This document shows positions 33,649 through 40,621 of a stretch of 64,000 nucleotides of DNA, in pieces. Source of the DNA: Streptomyces flaveus. GTDB lineage: Bacteria > Actinomycetota > Actinomycetes > Streptomycetales > Streptomycetaceae. Within the stretch, counting starts at the first letter, position 1, and each line of letters starts with the position of its first letter. Under the pieces are notes generated by a model. That model worked only from the letters and a program-made list of their open reading frames with translations, was not told the DNA's origin and did not search any database. Both the position numbers and the translations under genes were made by a program. Location: positions 1-64,000 of the forward strand of contig NZ_BMPQ01000037.1 of the NCBI RefSeq assembly GCF_014647675.1. The letters run 5' to 3'.

Positions 33649-34395
33649 GTGACCTCATTCGCCCCGGACTCGATCGTCCTGAACCGCAAACTGCCGCTCT
33701 GGTATCAGGTGTCGCAGTCCCTGCGCGCCTCGATACTCGGGCGCTCGCCGGAGGACCCACTGCGCCTGCCCACCGAGGAACAACTGGCGGGGCACTACGG
33801 GGTGAGCGTGCTGACCATGCGGCAGGCGCTCAAGGAACTGGAGGACGAGGGCCTGATCACCCGCCATCGCCGGCGCGGCACGTTCATCGAGCCGAGCGCC
33901 AGGCGGGGCGCGCCCGTGCGGCTGCTGGGTTCGGTGGACGCGATCGTGGCCCAGCAGTCGGGCATGACGACTCAGCTGCTCGGCCACGGCACGGCGCCCG
34001 TGTCGGCCGAACTCGCCGAGTACTTCCCGGAGTTGGCCGAGGTGGCGACGTATCACCGGCTGCGCAGCGACGAGAAGACCGGTGAGCCGACGAACCACGC
34101 CCGCAACTACGTGCGGCCCGAACTGGCCGAGCGCATCGACCTGGACGATCTGGCCCGCTGGCCGATGACGAAGGTGCTGCGGGACGTTGTCGGTATGCGG
34201 ATCAGCCGCATCACCGACACCGTCGAGGCGCGGCTGGCCGATCCGGAGACGGCTCGGCTGCTTGAGGTGCCGCTGCTCAGCCCGATCCTGCGTTACACGG
34301 GTGTCGCCCATGGTGAATCCGGCCAGGTGCTGGATGTGGCGGTCATCCATTACCGGGGGGACCGCTTCTCGTTCACGGTCACGCTCGATGCGTAG
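33649..34395 (+). CDS. GntR family transcriptional regulator (HutC subfamily)
   Basis: A 248-residue regulator: winged helix at residues 18-80 (LRLPTEEQLAGHYGVSVLTM then RQALKELEDEGLITRHRRRG) and a C-terminal UTRA ligand-binding domain (VATYHRLRSDEKTGEPTNHA). The GTG start lies 28 bases after the hmgA stop; 24 open codons further upstream overlap the hmgA 3' end. Co-transcription with hmgA makes it a candidate sensor of homogentisate or a related aromatic acid, which is inference. Confidence 0.9.
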   Translation: MTSFAPDSIVLNRKLPLWYQVSQSLRASILGRSPEDPLRLPTEEQLAGHYGVSVLTMRQALKELEDEGLITRHRRRGTFIEPSARRGAPVRLLGSVDAIVAQQSGMTTQLLGHGTAPVSAELAEYFPELAEVATYHRLRSDEKTGEPTNHARNYVRPELAERIDLDDLARWPMTKVLRDVVGMRISRITDTVEARLADPETARLLEVPLLSPILRYTGVAHGESGQVLDVAVIHYRGDRFSFTVTLDA

Positions 34396-34780
34396 GCGCT
34401 CCGCGCTGGGTGCGGTTTGAAGCTGCGGGTTCGTTGTGGCTGGTCGCGCAGTTCCCCGCGCCCCTGAAAAGCAAAAGCCTGCGGCTCCCCGCGCCCTGGG
34501 TAAGCCCGCACCCTCAACTGCCCGCAGCTTCCCTCCGGCGGGAGGGGGCGTGGGCCGGTGCGTCGTATGCCCGTCGCTTAGGTTCTGTCTCGGAGGACCA
34601 GGGCCTTGTACCAGGCCAGGGCCGTATGCCCGGCCTGCGACGGGCTGACGCACCGGCCCACGACCCCGACTCACGCACGGACCCCAGGGGCGCGGGGAAC
34701 GGCGCGACCAGCCACAACGAACCCCGCACCCGCCCAACCGCCGTAGGCAACCTGCTCAACCGCCGGAGGCACGTCGTACC
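34396..34780. other. Gene-free gap dominated by a structured repeat
   Basis: The 385 bases between the GntR gene and the type ISP-domain gene contain no credible gene. About 286 of them are the complete structured repeat; the rest shows no recognisable promoter apart from the immediate upstream region of the next gene. Confidence 0.7.
34433..34718. repeat. Structured dispersed repeat, complete copy with nested inverted arms
   Basis: The 34-base outer arms (GTTGTGGCTGGTCGCGCAGT... at 34433-34466; its complement at 34685-34718) pair with one mismatch. Inside, CGTGGGCCGGTGCGTC (34549-34564) pairs perfectly with 34647-34662, and GCCCGTCGC (34569-34577) with 34637-34645; a further small hairpin lies around the TTGTACCAGG segment. 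The result is a roughly 286-base element able to fold along its whole length. No coding capacity or transposase is present, and no obvious target-site duplication is visible. Confidence 0.85.
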
Positions 34781-35986
34781 ATGCCGAGCGTGACGCACGA
34801 CGCTCCGCTGCTCGCGGACCTCATGCCGTGGTCCGTCGCACCGCCTCGGCTGGGCCGGGGGTGGCCGACGGCGCCCGATGCGGCGTCCCTGAAAGCGCGT
34901 TGGGACGCCTTTGTGAAGGCCGAAGGGCCCGACCGGGAGGCTTTGTTCGGCGTCACGCGCGCGCGGAACCTGCACTCGGCGGTGGCACAACTGCCGGGCC
35001 AGTCCAGTGGAACGGGTCGGCTGGCCCGTGCGTCGGGGCCCTGCGCGGAGCCCGTACGCGTGTTGCACGGGCCGTTCGACGAGCAGTGGCTGATACCGGA
35101 CCACCGGCTGATCGACGCGGCCCGCCCGGAGCTGTGGCGGGTGGCGGACGAGCGGCAGGTGTTCGCCGTCGAGCAGGCGCCCGCGCCAGAGGGGCCCGCG
35201 CTGCTCGTCGCGTCCGCGCTGCCCGTGCTCCCGCCGCAGCCGCGGCAGCCGAAGAACGCCCCCGCGGCCCGCCCCGGCCGCATCCACCCCCTGTACCGCC
35301 GCCCCGGCGGCCTCGAACCGAACCTCGCGCCCGGCCTCGTGGACCACCTCGCCAAACGCCTGGGCCACTCCCCCGCCCCGCTCGACGTCCTCGCCTGGAC
35401 GGTGGCGGTGGCGCGGACGGGCCCCGGCGGTTGCGCCGTCCCGCTCACCGCCGCCCCCGAACTCTGGGCATACGGCACCGAGTTGGGCCACCGCATGCTC
35501 AGGCTGATGCGCCGCGACGGCGACCGTCCCAAACTCCCCGGCGGGCGGCGCCCGTACGTACGCGCCCCGCTCCCCGCCCGCCCTCTCGAACTCCACTACG
35601 ACCGCGACGAGGAGACCCTCCACCTCGACGAGGGCCGCATCTCCCCCGTACCGCCCGCCGCCTGGGACTTCGAGGTGGGAGGCGCCCGGGTCCTGGACCA
35701 GTGGTTCACCACCCGGACCGCTCCCCCGGAGCCCGGCACGCTGGAGGCGATCCGCCCTGCCACGTGGCCCCAGACCTGGACCTCCGAACTGCTCGAGCTG
35801 ATCACGGTGTTGGCGCTGCTCGCGGAACTGACGCCTCAGCGGGCCGAGTTGACCATGACAGCGCCGGTCACCGCGGCCGAGCTGGGCCGCGCGGGCGTGC
35901 TCCCGGTCCCGGCGGCGGCACGCAGGCCCGCCTCGGTCCTCGACCACCACGAGGAGGGGCCTGAGGGGCAGTTCGCACTGCTCTAG
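34781..35986 (+). CDS. Stand-alone type ISP restriction-modification specificity-domain protein
   Basis: A 401-residue protein resembling only the C-terminal target-recognition domain of type ISP enzymes (LlaBIII type). Recognisable blocks are VRVLHGPFDEQWLIPDHRLI, the LGHRMLRLMRRDG helix, and VPPAAWDFEVGGARVLDQWF followed by TWPQTWTSELLELITVLALL. The nuclease, helicase and methyltransferase domains of a true ISP enzyme (about 1,600 residues) are absent, and no DNA methylase motifs (NPPY, FxGxG) are seen. Related short proteins are conserved in Streptomyces, so this is not a recent truncation. Whether it still binds DNA is unknown. Confidence 0.78.
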   Translation: MPSVTHDAPLLADLMPWSVAPPRLGRGWPTAPDAASLKARWDAFVKAEGPDREALFGVTRARNLHSAVAQLPGQSSGTGRLARASGPCAEPVRVLHGPFDEQWLIPDHRLIDAARPELWRVADERQVFAVEQAPAPEGPALLVASALPVLPPQPRQPKNAPAARPGRIHPLYRRPGGLEPNLAPGLVDHLAKRLGHSPAPLDVLAWTVAVARTGPGGCAVPLTAAPELWAYGTELGHRMLRLMRRDGDRPKLPGGRRPYVRAPLPARPLELHYDRDEETLHLDEGRISPVPPAAWDFEVGGARVLDQWFTTRTAPPEPGTLEAIRPATWPQTWTSELLELITVLALLAELTPQRAELTMTAPVTAAELGRAGVLPVPAAARRPASVLDHHEEGPEGQFALL

Positions 35987-35996
35987 CACTCAGGGT

Positions 35997-36710
35997 TCAG
36001 CGCTTGAGGTCGAACGCGTCCAGGACCCTGCCGAGCGCGCGATCGAACACCGCCTCCAGGTCGATCGGCCCGGAGTCCTCCATGAACGCCGCGGCCAGCC
36101 GCGGGTACTCGCCGGTGGCCACCTGACTGCCGAGGTAGGCGATACGGACCGCGTTCTCCTCCTCCTCGGACCAGGGCATGGAGCGGGTGCGCTCGGCGGT
36201 GGCCAGCTCGTTCGCGGTGTACATCGTCACGACGCCGTTGAGCAACGCGACCATCTCCATCTTCGTGCCGTACGGGAGGTCGAGCGGTTCGAGGCAGGCC
36301 ATGCAGTGCTCCAGATAGCGCAGGGTGTTGGGGCCGAAGCCGTAGACCCCCGACATCAGACGCGGCACCCAGGGATGGCGGTGCATGAGGACGCGGGACT
36401 CATGGGCGTTCCGGAGCATGTCGGCGCGCCAGTCGCCCGAGGGCCCCTTGAAGTCGTGCTCGGCGCCGATGGCGTCGATCATCAGCTCGTGCAGGTCCTC
36501 TTTGCGCGGCACGTAGTTGTACAGCGACATCGTGCCGCAGCCCAACTCGGCCGCCACATGCCGCATCGACACCGCGTCCAGCCCTTGCGCGTCCGCGATC
36601 CGCACCGCGGCGGCCGCGATGTCCACGCGGGTGTACGCGGGACGCGGACCGCGTCCCGTGCGCTCGGGGCGGTTCCAGATCACTTCGGGTACGGCCTTGC
36701 GCCCTGCCAT
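35997..36710 (-). CDS. TetR family regulator, likely repressor of the divergent ABC exporter
   Basis: A 237-residue regulator with TetR helix-turn-helix (AAAAVRIADAQGLDAVSMRH then VAAELGCGTMSLYNYVPRKE) and a TetR_C_1-type C-terminal domain, the group that usually senses drugs. ATG with GAGGTGATC upstream. It is transcribed away from the DrrAB-like exporter; the 63-base divergent region holds a perfect 8-bp inverted repeat TTACGTAC-ACC-GTACGTAA, with a second copy at the start of the ATPase gene. Drug-induced derepression of the pump is the expected logic. Confidence 0.92.
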   Translation of the reverse strand: MAGRKAVPEVIWNRPERTGRGPRPAYTRVDIAAAAVRIADAQGLDAVSMRHVAAELGCGTMSLYNYVPRKEDLHELMIDAIGAEHDFKGPSGDWRADMLRNAHESRVLMHRHPWVPRLMSGVYGFGPNTLRYLEHCMACLEPLDLPYGTKMEMVALLNGVVTMYTANELATAERTRSMPWSEEEENAVRIAYLGSQVATGEYPRLAAAFMEDSGPIDLEAVFDRALGRVLDAFDLKR

Positions 36711-36737
36711 GGGTCGATCACCTCGTGACCATCCTAG

Positions 36738-36756
36738 TTACGTACACCGTACGTAA
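36738..36756. promoter_or_regulatory. Primary TetR operator in the TetR/ABC divergent promoter
   Basis: TTACGTAC-ACC-GTACGTAA is a perfect inverted repeat. A TATGGT hexamer at 36763-36768, five to six bases before the ATPase ATG, could be the -10 box of a leaderless transcript that the operator would cover. Confidence 0.8.
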
Positions 36757-36773
36757 TGCGCTATGGTCGACCC

Positions 36774-37730
36774 ATGACTTCTACGTACGCTGTACTTAGT
36801 GAAGGGCTCGAGAAGCGTTTCGGGGAGGTCCACGCTCTCCGGGGGCTGGACCTCGCGATCGCCGAGGGCACGGTCTGCGGGTTGCTCGGACCGAACGGCG
36901 CGGGCAAGACCACGGCCGTACGGGTCCTGACCACGCTGCTGCGGCCCGACGCGGGGTCCGCGCGGATCGCGGGGCACGACCTCGTACGGGAGCCGGACGC
37001 GGTCCGTCGCGCCATCGGTGTGACGGGCCAGTTCGCCTCGGTCGACGGCGACCTCACGGGGCGGGAGAACCTGCGGCTCTTCGCGAAGCTGCGCCGCGCC
37101 CCGAAGGCGCACGCCCGCGCCGACGACCTCCTCGACCGCTTCGAGCTCACCGAAGCCGCGGGCCGGCTCGCGTCCACCTACTCGGGCGGCATGCGGCGCC
37201 GCCTCGATCTGGCCGCAAGCCTGATCACGCGGCCCGCGGTGCTCTTCCTGGACGAGCCGACTACCGGGCTCGACCCCGCCAGCCGCAACCAGATCTGGCA
37301 AGCGGTACGTGACCTCGCCGCGGACGGTACGACGGTGCTGCTGACCACGCAGTACCTGGAGGAGGCCGATCAACTGGCCGACGACATCGCACTGCTGGAC
37401 GAGGGCAGGGTCGCCCACAGCGGCTCACCGGCCACGCTCAAAGCACTCATCGGCTCGTACGCGGAAGTCGTCGTCGCCCACGCGGACGCCATGCCCCAGG
37501 CGGCGGTCGTGCTCGACCAGCTCACCGGCGGCGAACCACACTTCGACCACGAACGGCACGCCGTCGGCTCCGTCACCACCGATCCGACGCTCACACTCCC
37601 CCGCCTGGTACGCGAACTCGACGCCGCGGGCGTGCCGCTGCTCGACGCGAGCCTGCGTCCGCCGAGCCTCGACGACGTGTTCCTGCGACTGACCGACAGC
37701 CCGACCGACCGTAAGGACCTGGTGGCATGA
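36774..37730 (+). CDS. DrrA-like ABC transporter ATP-binding protein
   Basis: A 318-residue ATPase with Walker A GPNGAGKTT, signature YSGGMRRRLDLAASL, Walker B VLFLDEPTTGLDP and the DrrA-type C-terminal extension. It forms an exporter with the downstream permease, whose ATG overlaps this stop codon (ATGA). Start at MTSTYAV; an ATG six codons earlier overlaps the operator. No ribosome-binding site precedes it, consistent with leaderless translation. A second operator-like repeat lies inside codons 3-9. Confidence 0.93.
   Translation: MTSTYAVLSEGLEKRFGEVHALRGLDLAIAEGTVCGLLGPNGAGKTTAVRVLTTLLRPDAGSARIAGHDLVREPDAVRRAIGVTGQFASVDGDLTGRENLRLFAKLRRAPKAHARADDLLDRFELTEAAGRLASTYSGGMRRRLDLAASLITRPAVLFLDEPTTGLDPASRNQIWQAVRDLAADGTTVLLTTQYLEEADQLADDIALLDEGRVAHSGSPATLKALIGSYAEVVVAHADAMPQAAVVLDQLTGGEPHFDHERHAVGSVTTDPTLTLPRLVRELDAAGVPLLDASLRPPSLDDVFLRLTDSPTDRKDLVA
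36781..36799. promoter_or_regulatory. Secondary TetR operator inside the ATPase gene
   Basis: CTACGTAC-GCT-GTACTTAG repeats the half-sites and 3-base spacing of the primary operator 43 bases upstream, with two substitutions breaking symmetry. Its placement in the first codons suggests cooperative repression. Confidence 0.65.
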
Positions 37731-38509
37731 GCGCCCTCGCGTACGACACGACGGCCATGCTCGGCCGGCAGCTTCAGCGGGTCCGGCACAATCCCGGGCT
37801 GCTGATTCTCACTCAGACGATGCCGATCACGATGCTGCTGTTCTTCGGCTATGTATTCGGCAGCGCGCTCGCCATGCCGGGCGCCGAGTACCGCTCATTC
37901 CTGGTGCCGGGGCTTTTGGTGGCGACCGCGGCGAACGGGATCATGACGGGGATGTTCGAGGCGGCCCGGGACTCGCACCGGGGCGTGATGGACCGCTTCC
38001 GTACGCTGCCGATGAGCCGGGCCGCGGTGCCGCTCGGCCAGGCGGCGTCCGATCTGGTGCTGACCACTGCGGGGATGGTGCCGCTGCTGCTGGTCGGGCT
38101 CGCGGTGGGCTGGCGGATCGAGGGGACAGCGGCTGAGGCTGTGGCGGCCGTCGCCTTGCTGATGCTCTTCCGGTTCGCGATGACGTGGATCGGGATCCTG
38201 CTCGGGCTCGCGTCCCAGAGCGAGGAGGCAGCAGGGCAGTTGGGCGGGGCGACCTTCATCCTGCCGCTGCTGTCCAATGCGTACATCCCGACGGACAACC
38301 TGCCGGGCTGGCTGCGCACGGCGGCCGAGTGGAATCCCATCAGTGCGGTGACGACGGCGGTGCGGGATCTGTTCGGCAATGCGCCGGTGCCGGAGGGTGC
38401 CGCCTGGCCCGTGGCGCATCCGGTGGCGGGATCGCTGGCCTGGTGCGCGGTACTGATCGCCGTGTTCCTGCCGCTCGCCGTCCGCCGGTACGCGACCGGC
38501 GGACGCTGA
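37727..38509 (+). CDS. DrrB-like ABC-2 type permease
   Basis: A 260-residue membrane protein with six spans and the ABC-2 signature region (LPLLSNAYIPTDNLPGWLRT, WNPISAVTTAVRDLF). It is the transmembrane half of the exporter encoded with the preceding ATPase, four-base overlap. The substrate is unknown; the drug-type TetR partner points to export of a small toxic molecule. Confidence 0.93.
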   Translation: MSALAYDTTAMLGRQLQRVRHNPGLLILTQTMPITMLLFFGYVFGSALAMPGAEYRSFLVPGLLVATAANGIMTGMFEAARDSHRGVMDRFRTLPMSRAAVPLGQAASDLVLTTAGMVPLLLVGLAVGWRIEGTAAEAVAAVALLMLFRFAMTWIGILLGLASQSEEAAGQLGGATFILPLLSNAYIPTDNLPGWLRTAAEWNPISAVTTAVRDLFGNAPVPEGAAWPVAHPVAGSLAWCAVLIAVFLPLAVRRYATGGR

Positions 38510-38608
38510 GCGTCAACTCCTGTGCCTGCGTGATGCGTTCGCACCGCGGGTGGGAAGCGGGTGCGAAGGTGTTCGGGTCGGTTGCCGGTCAGTGACCGGG
38601 GTCGCTGA

Positions 38609-38878
38609 TCAGCGGCCGCCGAACAGGGATCGGCGCAGTCGACGCAGGGGGGCGAAGAGCGAGACCCGCCGCACTCGTGCGCGCCTGCTGTTGCGCTCCT
38701 GTGTGTGATCACGTGCGGTGAGCTCACGCATCAGTGAGGTCGCCTCGGTCGTCTCTCCCTGCGGGATGGCGGGGCCACCCAGCACCGAGAGATGGCGGTC
38801 GAGGCGCGAACTGGTCGCGCTGCTCCCGCAGGTGATCGCAGGGACTCGCGCCCTGCCACGCACTGTTATCTGTTCCAT
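38609..38878 (-). CDS. Small conserved Streptomyces protein, basic
   Basis: An 89-residue, Arg-rich protein (MEQITVRGRARVPAITCGSS start; RRARVRRVSLFAPLRRLRRS near the end). The ATG has GGGAG four bases upstream. The N-terminal block (PAITCGSSATSSRLDRHLSV) looks strongly constrained and I recall similar small proteins in other Streptomyces. No domain assignment. It lies alone between the exporter and the anti-sigma gene. Confidence 0.65.
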   Translation of the reverse strand: MEQITVRGRARVPAITCGSSATSSRLDRHLSVLGGPAIPQGETTEATSLMRELTARDHTQERNSRRARVRRVSLFAPLRRLRRSLFGGR

Positions 38879-39004
38879 GTCACTCCCACCCATACGAGGG
38901 CACCCGGCCCGGGCAGGTTAACCCTATCGCTCCCTCATGACACTCGTGTATCCCGGGCGCAGGATTCACCTTCTTCGTAAGGCCGTTGACGATTACTCTG
39001 ACGA

Positions 39005-39820
39005 TTACTCTCCGAATCCAACCGAATTCAGGGCGAGTTGGACAACTGGGGCAGATGTGGGCTGTGGAGAGCCGCCCTGCGGCTCGACGGTGACGGCGAG
39101 TGAGGTCGCGTCCGGATTCAAGTCGGTGGCGAGCAAGGGCGTGTCGCCGTCGAACAGGCCCAGGGAGCGCGGTTGGACCTCTGGTCGCATGAGCCACAGT
39201 TGGTGAACCCTTCCGTTCGTAGGTCTGCCGAGGCCCGCGGGTGTGACCACGGCGGCGCGCTCCGAGGCGGACGCGACGACGTTGATGCTCTGGCCGTTCG
39301 CGACCTGTCCGGCGCTCGCGGCGGCGTCCGGCGCCGCGAGAATGTTGGCGATCTCACGTGCCTGGGTCCGCTCCTGGTCGAGCTGGTCCTGGGTGCGGGA
39401 GGCCTGGACGCCGAACAGCGCGGCGACGACGAGCGCCGCCGCGGCAGTGGTGGCGGCGAGCGGGGACAACAGGCCGTGCAGCCGCGAGGGGCGCGGCCGC
39501 TGTGCACGCATCCCGGGCAGCGGCTGCTGTGCGGCGCGCGGGTGCGGCTGCGGCCCCAGGGCGGTCTGCCCCGGCGCGGCCTCCTGGGGTGTGGTCCGTA
39601 CGGCCATGAGGACCCGGTTGCGCATCGCGGCCGGGGCCGGGGCGGCCGTGTTCCAGGCGAGGCGGACCGCGTCCTCGCGCAGGAGGCGCACCTCGGCGGC
39701 GCAGCTGTCGCAGCGCTTCAGGTGCTTCTCGAAACGCTGGTGTTCGCGGGGTTCCAGCGCGTCGAGGGCGTACGGGGCGGCCAGCGAGTGCATTTCGCTG
39801 CGCCTGAAGAGGACGGTCAT
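39005..39820 (-). CDS. RskA-type zinc anti-sigma factor
   Basis: A 271-residue membrane anti-sigma factor. The N-terminal anti-sigma domain contains the zinc motif H33-x3-C37-x2-C40 (KHLKRCDSC), a single membrane span follows a Pro/Arg-rich linker (PLAATTAAAALVVAALFGVQ), and the extracytoplasmic C-terminal domain has the RskA pattern (TNGRVHQLWLMRPEVQPRSL). Its ATG overlaps the sigma gene stop (ATGA) and is preceded by GGGAGGTG. It should hold the SigK-type sigma factor at the membrane until proteolysis releases it. Confidence 0.94.
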   Translation of the reverse strand: MTVLFRRSEMHSLAAPYALDALEPREHQRFEKHLKRCDSCAAEVRLLREDAVRLAWNTAAPAPAAMRNRVLMAVRTTPQEAAPGQTALGPQPHPRAAQQPLPGMRAQRPRPSRLHGLLSPLAATTAAAALVVAALFGVQASRTQDQLDQERTQAREIANILAAPDAAASAGQVANGQSINVVASASERAAVVTPAGLGRPTNGRVHQLWLMRPEVQPRSLGLFDGDTPLLATDLNPDATSLAVTVEPQGGSPQPTSAPVVQLALNSVGFGE

Positions 39821-40359
39821 ACGGCACCTCCCAGGCATTCGCGCAGCCGCGTGAGTCCGTCGCGCATGCGCGTCTTGACCGTGCCGAGCGGCAAGGAGAG
39901 CCGCTCGGCCACTTCACGGTACGTGTAGCCGTCGTAGTAGGCGAGAGTGACGGACTGGCGTTGCAGTGCGGTGAGCCGGTCCAGGCAGCGGCGTACCCAT
40001 TCGCGTTCGAGACCGGCCTCGACCTCCTCGGCGACCTGGTCGAAGGCGGGTCCGCTGGCACGCTGGGCCTCACGCATCTCGCGTTCGCCGGCCGCGCGGG
40101 CGCTGCGGACCCTGTCGACCGCGCGGCGGTGCGCGAGGGTGAGGACCCAGGCGAGGGCGCTGCCTCGGCCGGGGTCGTAGCGGGCGGCGGAGCGCCAGAG
40201 TTCGAGGAGCACCTCCTGGGCCACCTCCTCCGACTGGGCCGGGTCCCGCACCACGCGGCGCACCAGACCGAAGACCGGTCCGGACACCAGTCCGTACAGA
40301 TCCTCGAAAGCCTTCTGGTCGCCTTTGGCCACGAGCACCAGAAGTTCGTCCGCCTGCAC
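39817..40359 (-). CDS. sigK: ECF RNA polymerase sigma factor, SigK/RskA type
   Basis: A 180-residue sigma factor: region 2 (EEVAQEVLLELWRSAARYDP, WVLTLAHRRAVDRVR) and region 4 (LTALQRQSVTLAYYDGYTYR then EVAERLSLPLGTVKTRMRDG). Start chosen at the GTG with GAGAGGGGG upstream; the ATG 17 codons further upstream overlaps the predicted -10 box and so is excluded. A CCATCC-N15-CCGAAT promoter of mycobacterial SigK type drives it, indicating autoregulation. The name sigK follows the SigK/RskA family and must not be confused with the sporulation sigma factor of that name in S. coelicolor. Confidence 0.93.
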   Translation of the reverse strand: MQADELLVLVAKGDQKAFEDLYGLVSGPVFGLVRRVVRDPAQSEEVAQEVLLELWRSAARYDPGRGSALAWVLTLAHRRAVDRVRSARAAGEREMREAQRASGPAFDQVAEEVEAGLEREWVRRCLDRLTALQRQSVTLAYYDGYTYREVAERLSLPLGTVKTRMRDGLTRLRECLGGAV

Positions 40360-40408
40360 CCGTAACCCCCTCTCCCGGCCGCGTGTCGGCCTGTCCCGAC
40401 AGTCAAGC

Positions 40409-40435
40409 ATTCGGCGCGGGCACCCGTTCGGATGG
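40409..40435 (-). promoter_or_regulatory. SigK-type promoter of the sigma/anti-sigma operon
   Basis: On the minus strand: CCATCC (-35, 40435-40430), 15-base spacer, CCGAAT (-10, 40414-40409). Both hexamers are those reported for mycobacterial SigK. The transcript would start near 40402, about 43 bases before the GTG. Confidence 0.75.
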
Positions 40436-40478
40436 GTCCACAGATCAACTCGTCGAAAAACACAGGTGAAACTCAAAC

Positions 40479-40505
40479 CAATCCGCCCGCCCGACGGCAC
40501 CGAAT
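40479..40505 (+). promoter_or_regulatory. SigK-type promoter of the DUF4331 gene
   Basis: CAATCC (40479-40484), 15-base spacer, CCGAAT (40500-40505): one substitution in the -35 relative to the divergent sigma promoter and identical spacing. A start near 40513 leaves a leader of about 110 bases. Confidence 0.7.
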
Positions 40506-40621
40506 GGCGTGTGTCAGGCAACAAAACACGCGGCAACGAGCGCCAGGGCCGAGCGGACCACACCGTCCGTCGCCTCTCGCCAGAACCGCGGGAACGCAGC
40601 TTGTAACAGAGGACGGACGGC

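Noticed and set aside
34781-35986. Reading the type ISP-domain gene as a decayed restriction-modification system
   Set aside because: The frame is intact with normal codon bias and no flanking helicase or methylase remnants; a stand-alone protein fits better.
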